In this document: piece after piece, positions 40,190 to 49,003 of the stretch | Layout: each line of letters begins with the position of its first letter | Position numbering within the stretch: position 1 is the first letter of the stretch | NCBI RefSeq assembly: GCF_013200955.2 | Contig: NZ_CP053697.2 | Coordinates: 2,232,001-2,296,000 of the forward strand | DNA from: Pseudomonas campi | GTDB taxonomy: Bacteria; Pseudomonadota; Gammaproteobacteria; Pseudomonadales; Pseudomonadaceae | Length of the DNA stretch: 64,000 bases | Direction: 5' to 3' | Notes under the pieces: model-generated | What the model saw: only the letters and a program-made list of their open reading frames with translations | The model's database searches: none | What the model was told of the DNA's origin: nothing | Made by a program: the position numbers and the translations under genes

Positions 40190-40941
40190 CAGTCGTCTCC
40201 GTCGTCATTCTCTTCAATGATGTAGTTGACCCCGAAGCCGAGCTGGACACCCTTGAACAGCACCAGATCGGTGATGTACTGCTGTACCCAGCGGTTGCCG
40301 TTGGCGATCGGCGAACGTGGGATATAGATTATGTCCGAAGGGGTGAGCGCTACCTGAGTATCCGGACGGCCGGCCGCGATGGCCTCATCGCTGAGATCCA
40401 GGTGATAGGGCATCGGCTCGCCATTCTTGCCTTTGCGGATCAGCACGATGGATTCCATGCTGGCCGTCGGCAGCGTGCCCCCTGCCCGGTAAATCGCCTG
40501 CATCACCGACATGCCGCCATCCAGCGGAATGACCTGTGGCACCGCGACCTCACCGCCGACGTAAGCACGGAAACCCTTGAACGATCGCACGATCACCGAG
40601 ACTGAGGGGTCCTTGAGGTGCGCCGTGTATTTCTGCGTGAGCAGGTCATCGACCGCCTTGGGTGTCAGGCCGGCAACCTTGAGCTCATCAATCAGCTGCA
40701 TACTGATGTAACCGTCCGGGCGCACCTTCACCTGGTCATTGAGTTCCTGGGTGTAGAAGAACTTGATGTCCAGGTCATCACCCGGACGAATGCGGTACTC
40801 CACCTCAGGCACCACGCCGTCGCCATCCATCAGCGGCAACCCATCGGCGCCCGGCATGTGATCGACCTCGATCGACGTACACCCCACCAGCACCAGCGCG
40901 CCCAACAGCGCTACGCCTCGCACCCAGCCCTTTGCCCACAT
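40189..40941 (-). CDS. Polysaccharide export outer-membrane lipoprotein (Wza-type)
   Basis: 250 residues from ATG 40941, chosen because AGAGG lies ~10 bp upstream and it begins a lipoprotein signal (GALVLVGC lipobox, Cys21). A poly_export domain follows: YRIRPGDDLDIKFFYTQELN, VRPDGYISMQLI, then SLBB-like repeats (FKGFRAYVGGEVAVPQVIPL). It would form the outer-membrane exit pore of the exopolysaccharide. A longer frame to 41205 lacks a signal. Confidence 0.88.
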   Translation of the reverse strand: MWAKGWVRGVALLGALVLVGCTSIEVDHMPGADGLPLMDGDGVVPEVEYRIRPGDDLDIKFFYTQELNDQVKVRPDGYISMQLIDELKVAGLTPKAVDDLLTQKYTAHLKDPSVSVIVRSFKGFRAYVGGEVAVPQVIPLDGGMSVMQAIYRAGGTLPTASMESIVLIRKGKNGEPMPYHLDLSDEAIAAGRPDTQVALTPSDIIYIPRSPIANGNRWVQQYITDLVLFKGVQLGFGVNYIIEENDDGDD

Positions 40942-40991
40942 ACGCGAATATCCTCTCGCCAAGAAAACCATGTGTTGTTGTCCGCGCCGGC

Positions 40992-41612
40992 TCACAGCCA
41001 GCGGTAGAGCCATTCCGGGATGAAGTTCAAGGTCCGGTTGAGTACCAGCCCCAAGAGTTTGCCGCCACTCTCTTCCAGGCGATTGGCCACGTACTGAGCG
41101 ACCTGGCGGCGCGTCTTGTTGGCTTCGGCCACCAGCACCACACCGTCCATGCAGCTGGCGGCGATCATCGACACCGGCGACAGGGTCGGTGGCGGCATGT
41201 CCCATAGCACGAGGGCGAAGCGCTCATGCAGCCGAGCAAACAGCGCCTGGGTCTCGTAGTTGCCGATGCCGAACAGGTGCAGGCAGGTGTTCAGCGACAC
41301 GTTGACCTTGGCCACCGCATGGCCGGGCACGCAGAGACGCTCCAGATCGCCATCGAGCACCTCCGCGTCGCCCGCATCGGCGCTGACCTCGACCACCAGG
41401 ATCTGGCCAAAGGCAGCCGCCAGCTCTTCCGCTGCTTGTTCGGCGATGAAGCTGGTACCGACCATGCGCGCCACACCGACGATCATCAGTTGATTGAGTT
41501 GACGCTCACGGGCTTCTCGCAAAACCCGCGCCATCAGCTCCTGCATCGGCAACGAAAGACGACTGTCTTCCCCGAGCAGATGCAGCGGTGCCTGTGGATT
41601 GACTGCGTTCAT
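40992..41612 (-). CDS. CpsD/CapB-like P-loop protein with degenerate Walker A
   Basis: 206 residues. The fold order matches bacterial tyrosine-kinase-like ATPases (LMIVGVARMVGTSFIAEQAA, then ILVVEVSADAG, FALVLWDMPP as a Walker B, and GVVLVAEANKTRRQV), but the Walker A lysine (GEGKS) is replaced by MVGTS and the Walker A-prime Asp by EVSAD. No C-terminal tyrosine cluster. It is probably an inactive or scaffold partner of the Wzz-type protein. Confidence 0.75.
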   Translation of the reverse strand: MNAVNPQAPLHLLGEDSRLSLPMQELMARVLREARERQLNQLMIVGVARMVGTSFIAEQAAEELAAAFGQILVVEVSADAGDAEVLDGDLERLCVPGHAVAKVNVSLNTCLHLFGIGNYETQALFARLHERFALVLWDMPPPTLSPVSMIAASCMDGVVLVAEANKTRRQVAQYVANRLEESGGKLLGLVLNRTLNFIPEWLYRWL

Positions 41613-41630
41613 AGACGACTCCCTGAGTCC

Positions 41631-42749
41631 CTAAGCCTTGGAAAGGCGCTTACCAATTTCGATGACCGGTTTCTCGAGCAATACATGGATCACCATCCCG
41701 ACCGCTACGACGGTCAGCCCGCTCAGGATCGCCATCGCTCCGGCCAGGCCGCCCGAAAGTTGCAGATGCGGATAGAGCTTGCCGAACAGGGCAAGGACGA
41801 ACGGATGGCTGAGGTAGATCGAGTACGATGCATCACCACACCACACCAGCCAGTCGCGCTTCTGCCACTGGCGACCGGCAGCGCGCTGGCTCTTCTCGAG
41901 ATTGAGCACAGTCAGCAACAGCATGCCGTAGGCAAAACCGAAGATCAGCACCCGGACGGGGTGTTCTTGATTGAGCAGCCCGGGCTCGGCATAGCGCATG
42001 CCGAGCCCGAGGAATATCACGCACAGCAGCAGCGGCAGCTTCCAGCCGAACACCTCGGCCTTGGCCCAGAAACGGTAGATGAGCGCGCCGATGGTGAACT
42101 GAATCATGTACAGCGAAAGAATGTGGAAGTCCCAGAACTGTATGCCGGCATGCTGTTGCAGCAGCCATTTGCCCAAGGCCAGCACGCTCAGGGTCAACAT
42201 CACACCATACAGCCATTGCACCGGCAGGAAGCGCGCGACCAGGAACACCGTGGCGTAGAACACCAACTCGTGCTCCACCGTCCAGCCGACAAACAACAGC
42301 GGCAAACCAGCCTGCGGCAGCATCAGCAACGAACGCGTGATCGAGCCCCAGTCATGCACCCCCGAGCCCATGGTCATGGCCGGGTTGTACAGCCACAGTA
42401 CCAGCACCAGGCTGGTGAAGAATACGTACATCGGGAAGATCCGGAAGAACCGGCTGAGCAGCCAGCGCCGCGGTTCAAAGCGCGTGGTGAAGGTGATGTA
42501 CGACATGATGAAGCCGCTGATCACGAAGAACAGATCCGGCGCCGAATAGCCGACCAGCTCCGAATAGATGGAGTGCTCCTGCCCCCAACCCGGCAGCTTA
42601 AAGGCGATGTCCTCGACGTGGTACACCAGCACCATCAGCACCGCCAGCCCGCGCAGGCGCTGCACACTGAGCAATTCGCCCTTGTGCACCAGGGGAGTGG
42701 CCAGGGCACGACTGTAGATACCGACGAATTCGCGCAAGATCGCTGTCAT
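41631..42749 (-). CDS. Acyltransferase 3 family membrane protein
   Basis: 372 residues, about ten membrane helices. RLRGLAVLMVLVYHVEDIAF contains the catalytic-type His of the acyltransferase-3 family, and PDLFFVISGFIMSYIT follows as expected. Such proteins O-acetylate or otherwise acylate polysaccharide. Overlaps the upstream methyltransferase gene by 4 bp. Confidence 0.88.
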   Translation of the reverse strand: MTAILREFVGIYSRALATPLVHKGELLSVQRLRGLAVLMVLVYHVEDIAFKLPGWGQEHSIYSELVGYSAPDLFFVISGFIMSYITFTTRFEPRRWLLSRFFRIFPMYVFFTSLVLVLWLYNPAMTMGSGVHDWGSITRSLLMLPQAGLPLLFVGWTVEHELVFYATVFLVARFLPVQWLYGVMLTLSVLALGKWLLQQHAGIQFWDFHILSLYMIQFTIGALIYRFWAKAEVFGWKLPLLLCVIFLGLGMRYAEPGLLNQEHPVRVLIFGFAYGMLLLTVLNLEKSQRAAGRQWQKRDWLVWCGDASYSIYLSHPFVLALFGKLYPHLQLSGGLAGAMAILSGLTVVAVGMVIHVLLEKPVIEIGKRLSKA

Positions 42750-43582
42750 TTGCGTGCCAGCAGCAAAGGCTGCGCCTCCCCTTTAACGGTTTTGATGGAA
42801 ACATCAGTGAAGCCGATACCGCGGCACATCTCGATCAGGTAGTTCGAGTCATAGGCCACCGCAGCCTCCGGATTGACCAGCGACTCCACGGCGGCAGCAC
42901 CGATGCGATGGGCAAAGGTATGGCGGGTCATGAAGGTCGGCGGCGGAAAGTCCAGACAGAACACATACATCGCCATGCAGCGCCCCGGCCGCAGGATGCG
43001 GAAAGCCTCGGCGCTGTAGTTGTACAGCTCCTCCTCCAGCAGGTGGGTGTAGAGCGACGTGGAGAACACCAGGTCACGGCTCTCATCTGCCAGGGGAATG
43101 CTGTAGAAGGCCTTCTGGCCATTCTCGTTGCGGTAAGTGGCGCTGCTGTGGGTCGATTTGATGAAGCTGAAACGCTCGGTATCGAAGTGCTCACTGCACC
43201 AGGCGAGCATCTCATCGTCGATATCGATACCGATGTACTGGCCACTGAAACGCTCGCCCTTGAAGTCGTAGTCACGCAGGTGATGGGCGTAACGACCGCA
43301 ACCCACGCCAATGTCGACCACATCGGAGTCGAGGCCGACCAAGCCCTTGTCCATCATGTAGTACCAGAAGTTGCGCGCAGCATTGAGGTAGACGATTTGG
43401 TTGTGGAACAACCGCGAACCGGCGCCGATACGTACGCGCATGTAGTTCGGTGGCAGGTTGCGAAACTCCTTGAACAGTAAGCCCGGCATCAGATCGCCCA
43501 GCGATAACACATGCTTGAGAACCGGGTTGTAGCTCAGCGTGGCCAATGAGGGCACCAGCTTTCTTGCCCACTGAATCATCAT
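42746..43582 (-). CDS. Class I SAM-dependent methyltransferase
   Basis: 278 residues. The SAM motif DVVDIGVGCGRYAHHL, then IGIDIDDEMLAWC and RILRPGRCMAMYVF, are the usual class I landmarks. It likely methylates a sugar of the exopolysaccharide, inferred from context. Overlaps both neighbours by 4 bp. Confidence 0.85.
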   Translation of the reverse strand: MMIQWARKLVPSLATLSYNPVLKHVLSLGDLMPGLLFKEFRNLPPNYMRVRIGAGSRLFHNQIVYLNAARNFWYYMMDKGLVGLDSDVVDIGVGCGRYAHHLRDYDFKGERFSGQYIGIDIDDEMLAWCSEHFDTERFSFIKSTHSSATYRNENGQKAFYSIPLADESRDLVFSTSLYTHLLEEELYNYSAEAFRILRPGRCMAMYVFCLDFPPPTFMTRHTFAHRIGAAAVESLVNPEAAVAYDSNYLIEMCRGIGFTDVSIKTVKGEAQPLLLARK

Positions 43583-44835
43583 GAGAGCAACTCCTTGGCC
43601 GTCAAGCCAGGCTGGGTGTGCGGCGGGGTAACGCGTCGGTATAGCTGTTGTAAGGTATCGATATGGCCACCACGGGTATGCCGTTGGGCTACCAAGGCTC
43701 GCGCCGCCAGGCCCAGTGCGGGCAGCGACTCGGCCTGATCGAGCGCGCGCTGCAGGCCGGCCGCCATGCCCGCGACAGAAACACTGGCGGTCAGGTAACC
43801 GGTGCGGCCGTCTAGTACATAGTCCGGAATCCCGCCCACGGGGAATGCCAGCACCGGGGTTTCGAAAGACATGGCCTCGATACCGACCAGCGGGCCCGGG
43901 TCATCCCAGACCGAGGGCAGGACGAACAGATCGGCGCTGCGGTAATAGTCGGCAAGCTGCTCCTGGGGCAGCCACTCGATGAAGTCGATGCGCTCGGCAA
44001 TGCCATGCCGCTCGGCCAGGGCCTTGGCTACCGGTAGCCGGGGCCCGGAGGAAATCGCGGTGAAGTGCCAGTCGCCGCGCAGCTGGGCTAGCGCCTTGAC
44101 CAGCACTTCCAGGCCCTTGCCTTTTACCGCCTGGCCGGTGAACAGCAGCCGTAGCGGGCGCTCGCGCCCGGGCAGTCCCAGCGCCTTGGGCGCACCCAGC
44201 GACGCCCGCCCCAGCGCTTGCTGATCGAAGCGGCTGAAATAGGGCACCACGTTGACGTCCGGTTCGGCGAAACCATTCAACAGCAGCACCCGACGCATGT
44301 GCTGGCTGCCCACCACCGATGCCGAAAAGCCGTGGTAAACGGCACGCTCCGCCAGCTTGGCGGGTAAATTCTGCAAGCCCGGCACGCGGCTACCTGGGCG
44401 CGGCGCGCCGATCAGGCAGCCTTGCAAGGCACAGCTCCACCCCAGCGGACGGGTGCAGCGATCACCTGGGAAACGCCGACGACCACGGCGCAGACACATC
44501 GAGGTGTAATCGTGGAAGGAGCGCAGCAGCGGCACCCCCAGACTTGGCAGCGCCTGCAGCAAGGGCAATACGCTGCACAGATGCAGGTGCAGCAGGTCCG
44601 CCTGCCAGTCGCACAGGATCTGCAGGGCACTCTGCAAGTCGTAGGGTTGCTGGAAGCCATTGGCGGTCAACGCCAACAGCTCCACGCCACGGCAATCGAG
44701 AAACGCCGGGACCTCGCCGCCACCATGGGCCAGGCCCACGGTTTCGCCGCGTTCGGCCAAGGCCCGAGCCAGCTCCAGCACGTAGTTGGGCAGGCCGCCA
44801 ATCGTCAGGGTCTCCACCAGCAACAGGATTCTCAT
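43579..44835 (-). CDS. Glycosyltransferase family 4
   Basis: 418 residues, GT-B fold: MRILLLVETLTIGGLPNYVL at the start, LLFTGQAVKGKGLEVLVKAL, YYRSADLFVLPSVWDDPG and GIEAMSFETPVLAFPVGGIP with the E-x7-E-like donor site. It adds a sugar to the lipid-linked repeat unit on the cytoplasmic face. Confidence 0.9.
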   Translation of the reverse strand: MRILLLVETLTIGGLPNYVLELARALAERGETVGLAHGGGEVPAFLDCRGVELLALTANGFQQPYDLQSALQILCDWQADLLHLHLCSVLPLLQALPSLGVPLLRSFHDYTSMCLRRGRRRFPGDRCTRPLGWSCALQGCLIGAPRPGSRVPGLQNLPAKLAERAVYHGFSASVVGSQHMRRVLLLNGFAEPDVNVVPYFSRFDQQALGRASLGAPKALGLPGRERPLRLLFTGQAVKGKGLEVLVKALAQLRGDWHFTAISSGPRLPVAKALAERHGIAERIDFIEWLPQEQLADYYRSADLFVLPSVWDDPGPLVGIEAMSFETPVLAFPVGGIPDYVLDGRTGYLTASVSVAGMAAGLQRALDQAESLPALGLAARALVAQRHTRGGHIDTLQQLYRRVTPPHTQPGLTAKELLS

Positions 44836-46295
44836 GCCATCTGCTCCGGCTCACTCACCTTGAGGCCAACCGCGTCGGCGCGGCTGTCGCTGACACCCAG
44901 ACCGAGCAACAACACCAACAGAAAATGCATGTTCTGCAACAGCAGCATGTCCACCGAGGCAAACACCATGTAGGCCGCCAAGGTGCCGATGGCCGCCAGG
45001 GTGAATACCGCCGCGTCGTCGCCGCAACGCTCGCGCCAGCGTCTGGCCAGGTGCCGCGCCACCGTCAGCAGGAACGCCAGGTAACCGAGCAGACCGACCA
45101 GCCCGGTATCGGCGAGGATTTCCAGGTAGGTGTTATGGGCATGCAGCGATGAATAGCCGAGTTCGACGTTCAGGCTTACCCCGCGGGCAAAGAACTCATC
45201 GCGGAAATTGCCCAGGCCGACGCCGAACAAGGGGTTGTCCTTGAACACATCGAAGACCACGCCCCAGATGATCAGACGGTCGAGCACCGCCTCCGGGCGA
45301 CCGGGCACAAGGTCGGCGATGGTGCCGTCCCAGTTCGGCAGCATGGCGATAGTCAGCACGCCAGCCAGCGCCGCCAGCACGCCCAGCAGCACCAGCCAGC
45401 GCAGCAACACAGGGCGGAACACCACCAGCATCACCAGCACCAGGGCCAGGGCGCCCAGCAGGCCGCCGCGCGACTTGGTAGCCGCCAACCCGCCCAGGCA
45501 CACCAGCAGGCATAGCCCCGCCAGCAGACGCAGCCCCGGACGCGGCGAAATGAGCAGGTGCGCGATCGCCACGCTCATGGTCATCACCAGGTACATGGCC
45601 AGACCCTGGGCACCGCCAAAGGAACTGCCGGCACGACCGGAGATATCGAAGGTATGGCGGATCTGCGCCATGTCGCCTTCCGGGATCGGCACCGGAATCC
45701 CCAGCATGCCGGTCAGCCGCGTGCCATTGCTGGCCAGTTCGTAGAGCCCGTCGATGGCGAACAGGCACGGCACCAGCAGCATGGTCAGGGCCGCGAAGCG
45801 CCAGAACGCCGGTTGCGGACGAAAGATCATCAGCAACACCGGCAGCACCATGAACCATTCGACGATGCGCAGGATCTGCTTGAGGCTGTTGCCCTGAGCG
45901 ATGGAGCCGATCTGCGCCAGGCAGGTGGCGATCAGGAACGGCGTGATGGCCCACACCAGCAACGGCACGCGCCAGCGCCCCAGATGCGGCGCCTGCTCAC
46001 GCTGCAACATGAACGGCCAGAGCAGGCACCAGAGCACCAGCAGACCGTCCGTGGCATTCAGCGGCAGGCCGGCGAAGGTCCTCTGGATCGGAATGGCCAA
46101 GCTGATGACGAACGGAATCATCAGCAATTGAGGTTGCTTGCTGAGTGCCAGCACCACGCCCAGCCCCACACCCAGCGCCATGCCCGGCAATGGATAGAGG
46201 GTGGTCAACAGCGCCAACAGGAAGCCGAGTGGCAGCGCCAATAGCACACCACGCCCACTGACCTCCGATCGCTGCAGCAACGAACTAAACACCAT
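44832..46295 (-). CDS. O-antigen ligase/Wzy-type polymerase
   Basis: 487 residues with about 12 membrane helices and the Wzy_C signature in the large loop (WGVVFDVFKDNPLFGVGLGN, then HAHNTYLEILADTGLVGL). It polymerises the repeat units in the periplasm or ligates them. I chose ATG 46295 because a strong GGAGGTG lies 8 bp upstream; a frame extension to 46331 exists. It overlaps the upstream GT2 gene by 11 bp. Confidence 0.88.
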   Translation of the reverse strand: MVFSSLLQRSEVSGRGVLLALPLGFLLALLTTLYPLPGMALGVGLGVVLALSKQPQLLMIPFVISLAIPIQRTFAGLPLNATDGLLVLWCLLWPFMLQREQAPHLGRWRVPLLVWAITPFLIATCLAQIGSIAQGNSLKQILRIVEWFMVLPVLLMIFRPQPAFWRFAALTMLLVPCLFAIDGLYELASNGTRLTGMLGIPVPIPEGDMAQIRHTFDISGRAGSSFGGAQGLAMYLVMTMSVAIAHLLISPRPGLRLLAGLCLLVCLGGLAATKSRGGLLGALALVLVMLVVFRPVLLRWLVLLGVLAALAGVLTIAMLPNWDGTIADLVPGRPEAVLDRLIIWGVVFDVFKDNPLFGVGLGNFRDEFFARGVSLNVELGYSSLHAHNTYLEILADTGLVGLLGYLAFLLTVARHLARRWRERCGDDAAVFTLAAIGTLAAYMVFASVDMLLLQNMHFLLVLLLGLGVSDSRADAVGLKVSEPEQMA

Positions 46296-47244
46296 GCCCG
46301 GACACCTCCGGACCGAAAGGATTAAGGGCAATCACCCTGAAATTGGAGCGCAGTAGCGCCAGCGAGGCGGCGCGACGTTGCGGCAGCAGGCAGTGCAGGG
46401 CCGGGCGCACACTGGCCGCCAGCATTGCCAGGTCGGTTAGCAACTTGAGCAGGCACACTTCCCACAGCGCACGGTGCTTGCGATACAGGCGATAACGACT
46501 GCGGCGCAGCTCATAACGCATGCGCAGCGCCGTGGCACTCAACTGAGGTGCCGCACGCTGGCCGCTCGGCGCTCGCCCGGAAGACTTGCCGCCGTGGTGC
46601 AGCACCCGTACCTCAGGCAGCAACCATAACTGCCAGCCCTGCTGGCGGATGCGCACGCACCAGTCGACATCCTCGTCGTACATGAAGAAACCGTCATCGA
46701 GCAGGCCGACATCACGCAGCAAGGCACCGCGCAGCATCATGCAGGCACCATGCAAGCGCTCCATCGCCACTGGCGCCTGCTGACCCTGCGCCGGGTACTG
46801 CGGGCCACGTAGCGCACGACGGACCATTTCCGTCAGGGTCGGGAAGCGGCAGGGGTAATCCTGATCTTCGCCGTCATCGGCATTCACCACCCGCGCACTG
46901 ACCGCGCCAACCTGTGGATTGTCCTGCAAGGCACCCAGCAGGCCATCCAGCGTGCCCGCCACCACCAGCGCATCGCTGTTGAGCAGCAGCACGTAGTCAC
47001 TGCTGCACTCGCGTAGCGCCAGGTTGTTGCCCGCAGCGAAGCCCAGGTTGGCACCGGCGTCGATCAAGCGCACGTCGGCGTGAGCGGCGGCGATGCGCAC
47101 CAGGCTGTCATCGCCCGAGGCGTTGTCGACCACCACCACCTCGAGCGCGGCCAGGCTGGGAGCAAAGCGCTTCAGCGAGTCGATGCACTCGATCACCAAC
47201 TGCGGCGTCTTGTAATTGACGATGGAAACGCACAGCGATGTCAT
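46285..47244 (-). CDS. Glycosyltransferase family 2
   Basis: 319 residues from ATG 47244 (MTSLCVSIVNYKTPQLVIEC), which overlaps the upstream stop (ATGA) and is preceded by AAGGATG. GT-A signatures: VVVDNASGDDSLV, LLLNSDALVVAG with the DxD-like site, FFMYDEDVDWCVRIRQQGW. Resembles rhamnosyltransferases of the WbbL type. Confidence 0.88.
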   Translation of the reverse strand: MTSLCVSIVNYKTPQLVIECIDSLKRFAPSLAALEVVVVDNASGDDSLVRIAAAHADVRLIDAGANLGFAAGNNLALRECSSDYVLLLNSDALVVAGTLDGLLGALQDNPQVGAVSARVVNADDGEDQDYPCRFPTLTEMVRRALRGPQYPAQGQQAPVAMERLHGACMMLRGALLRDVGLLDDGFFMYDEDVDWCVRIRQQGWQLWLLPEVRVLHHGGKSSGRAPSGQRAAPQLSATALRMRYELRRSRYRLYRKHRALWEVCLLKLLTDLAMLAASVRPALHCLLPQRRAASLALLRSNFRVIALNPFGPEVSGHGV

Positions 47245-48071
47245 TGGGCGGCATCCTTTACCAGGCGCAAACGCTGGCCGAGGGCCAGGCAATAGTCACG
47301 TAACTGCGCCGTATCGACTCCTGCGATGCCGTAGGCCTGCGTTGCCGCACTCAGGTCCAGCCAGAACGGATCATGCTCGCGCAGGTTGCTGACCAGCAGT
47401 TCACCTTCACCGTAACCCTGGATCAACCATTGGGCGATACGCCCGGTCGCCGTTCCCTGCCCTGCGCCAAGGTTGAACACCCCGGGCTGGGGCGCGGCGG
47501 CGATGAGTGGCAACCAGGCGGCAAGGATTTCCACCGGCAGGAAGTCGCGCTCAATGAAAGGGCTCATGTCCAGCACGATGCGCCCCTGCTCACTGAGGCT
47601 GCGCGCCGCCATGGCGAAGAAACTCTGGCGGCCGCCACCCAGTTCGTAACCACAGACATTGCTCAAACGCAGCACCGTCAGACGTTGCTCGAGCAGGCAC
47701 TGCAAGGCCTGCTCGCTCTGCCATTTGGCGGCGCCATAGAGGTTGATCGGTTGCGGCAGCAGCGCCTCATGCAGGCGACCGTCAGCAGCGGCCGGGCCAT
47801 AGACCATGCGCGAGCTGAGCATCAGGTAATGCACTTGCGGATAGTCGCGCAATCGCTCAGCCAGTTGCAGGTCGATATCACGCGCGGCACTGTAGGGCTC
47901 ACGTTTGAGCGCGGGATCGAAGGCGCAGTTGATCAGGCAGTCGACACCGTCCAGCCAGGCGTCTTCAGCCAGCGCCGTGCGCCAGTCGAGGAAGCGCCAG
48001 CTCGCCGTTTGCGCACGCGCCTGCAGAGCCCGGCCAATGAAACTGCTGGCACCGACCACCGCCACCGTCAT
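47241..48071 (-). CDS. NAD-dependent epimerase/reductase (SDR, RmlD-like)
   Basis: 276 residues, extended SDR: VAVVGASSFIGRAL is the NAD(P)-binding GxxxxIG motif, LMLSSRMVYGP and NLYGAAKWQSE provide Ser-Tyr-x3-Lys-like catalytic residues (Tyr in LYGAAK). It would make a nucleotide sugar for the locus. Overlaps both neighbours by 4 bp. Confidence 0.83.
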   Translation of the reverse strand: MTVAVVGASSFIGRALQARAQTASWRFLDWRTALAEDAWLDGVDCLINCAFDPALKREPYSAARDIDLQLAERLRDYPQVHYLMLSSRMVYGPAAADGRLHEALLPQPINLYGAAKWQSEQALQCLLEQRLTVLRLSNVCGYELGGGRQSFFAMAARSLSEQGRIVLDMSPFIERDFLPVEILAAWLPLIAAAPQPGVFNLGAGQGTATGRIAQWLIQGYGEGELLVSNLREHDPFWLDLSAATQAYGIAGVDTAQLRDYCLALGQRLRLVKDAAQ

Positions 48072-49003
48072 GATTCACTCCAGAAAAACGCGTGCATGCT
48101 CAAGCGCCGCCGCCAGCTCATCGGTAGATGCTGATAACGCTGCCCCAGGGCGAAGCCGAAGTACTTGCCCAGCGTGCGCAGCACGATTCTGCATAGTTCG
48201 GCCAAGGCACTCTGCTGCCAGGCGACTGCCAGCTCGGCGCGAACAAAGCGCAGGCCCTCACCCGAGGCGGCCAAGCGCACGCGGCGCAACTCGTCGTCCA
48301 TGGCCATCAGCGTACCGATATCGAAGTAGCGCTTGAGTTCCTGGAGCACGCTGTAGTCATGGCTATGCACCGCCTGGGCCAGTGGCTGATAGCAACGGGC
48401 ATGTCCTTGCTGAAGCAAACGCAGGGCTACCGCCATGTCCTCGCCCAGCGGCAGTTTTTCAGGGAAGCCACCCACCGCCACCAGCGCGGCCCGGCGGTAG
48501 GCGGAGAATGAGTTGGAGCAGAACACGGCCTTGATCCCACGCACAGGCAGATCCGCCAGCGTGCTTCGATCGGCTTGTGCCGAATAGTTGAACTCGCGAG
48601 CAAAGCGCTCGGACAAGGTCGCCTCAGCGCGTGGCAGTTGCCGGCCATAGACCAGCGCCACCTGCTCATCGGTGAAGGGTTGCAGCAGTTGCGCTAGCCA
48701 ATTCTCGCCGCGGGGGCAGGCATCCTGCGTCAGGTAGACCAGAAACTCGCTGTCGGCACACAGCTGCAACGCCAGGTTTCGGGTCTTGCCGTGTCCGAAG
48801 TCACTGCGTTGAATGCCATGCACCTGATGCCCAGCCGCCAGCGCGAGGGCGACAGTTTGGTCACGCGAGGCAGAGTCGATGAACAGCACCCGCTGCGGCG
48901 CCTGTGGCAATCCGCCGATGGCCGTCAGCAGCGCCGGCAGGTAGCGCTGGGCGTCGAGGGTGAGAATCACCACGCTGGTCCGCGCAATCGGGTCAAAAGG
49001 CAT
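48068..49003 (-). CDS. Glycosyltransferase family 2 (rhamnosyltransferase-like)
   Basis: 311 residues: SVVILTLDAQRYLPALLTAI, LFIDSASRDQTVALA, FGHGKTRNLAL, YLTQDACPRGENWLAQL and GGFPEKLPLGEDMAVALRL match GT2 rhamnosyltransferases. Overlaps the sugar transferase gene by 11 bp, so the genes are translated in series. Confidence 0.88.
   Translation of the reverse strand: MPFDPIARTSVVILTLDAQRYLPALLTAIGGLPQAPQRVLFIDSASRDQTVALALAAGHQVHGIQRSDFGHGKTRNLALQLCADSEFLVYLTQDACPRGENWLAQLLQPFTDEQVALVYGRQLPRAEATLSERFAREFNYSAQADRSTLADLPVRGIKAVFCSNSFSAYRRAALVAVGGFPEKLPLGEDMAVALRLLQQGHARCYQPLAQAVHSHDYSVLQELKRYFDIGTLMAMDDELRRVRLAASGEGLRFVRAELAVAWQQSALAELCRIVLRTLGKYFGFALGQRYQHLPMSWRRRLSMHAFFWSES

Noticed and set aside
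41226..42842. 538-residue plus-strand ORF in the exopolysaccharide locus
   Set aside because: Antisense shadow of the CpsD-like and acyltransferase genes; low-complexity His/Gln-rich product without domain.
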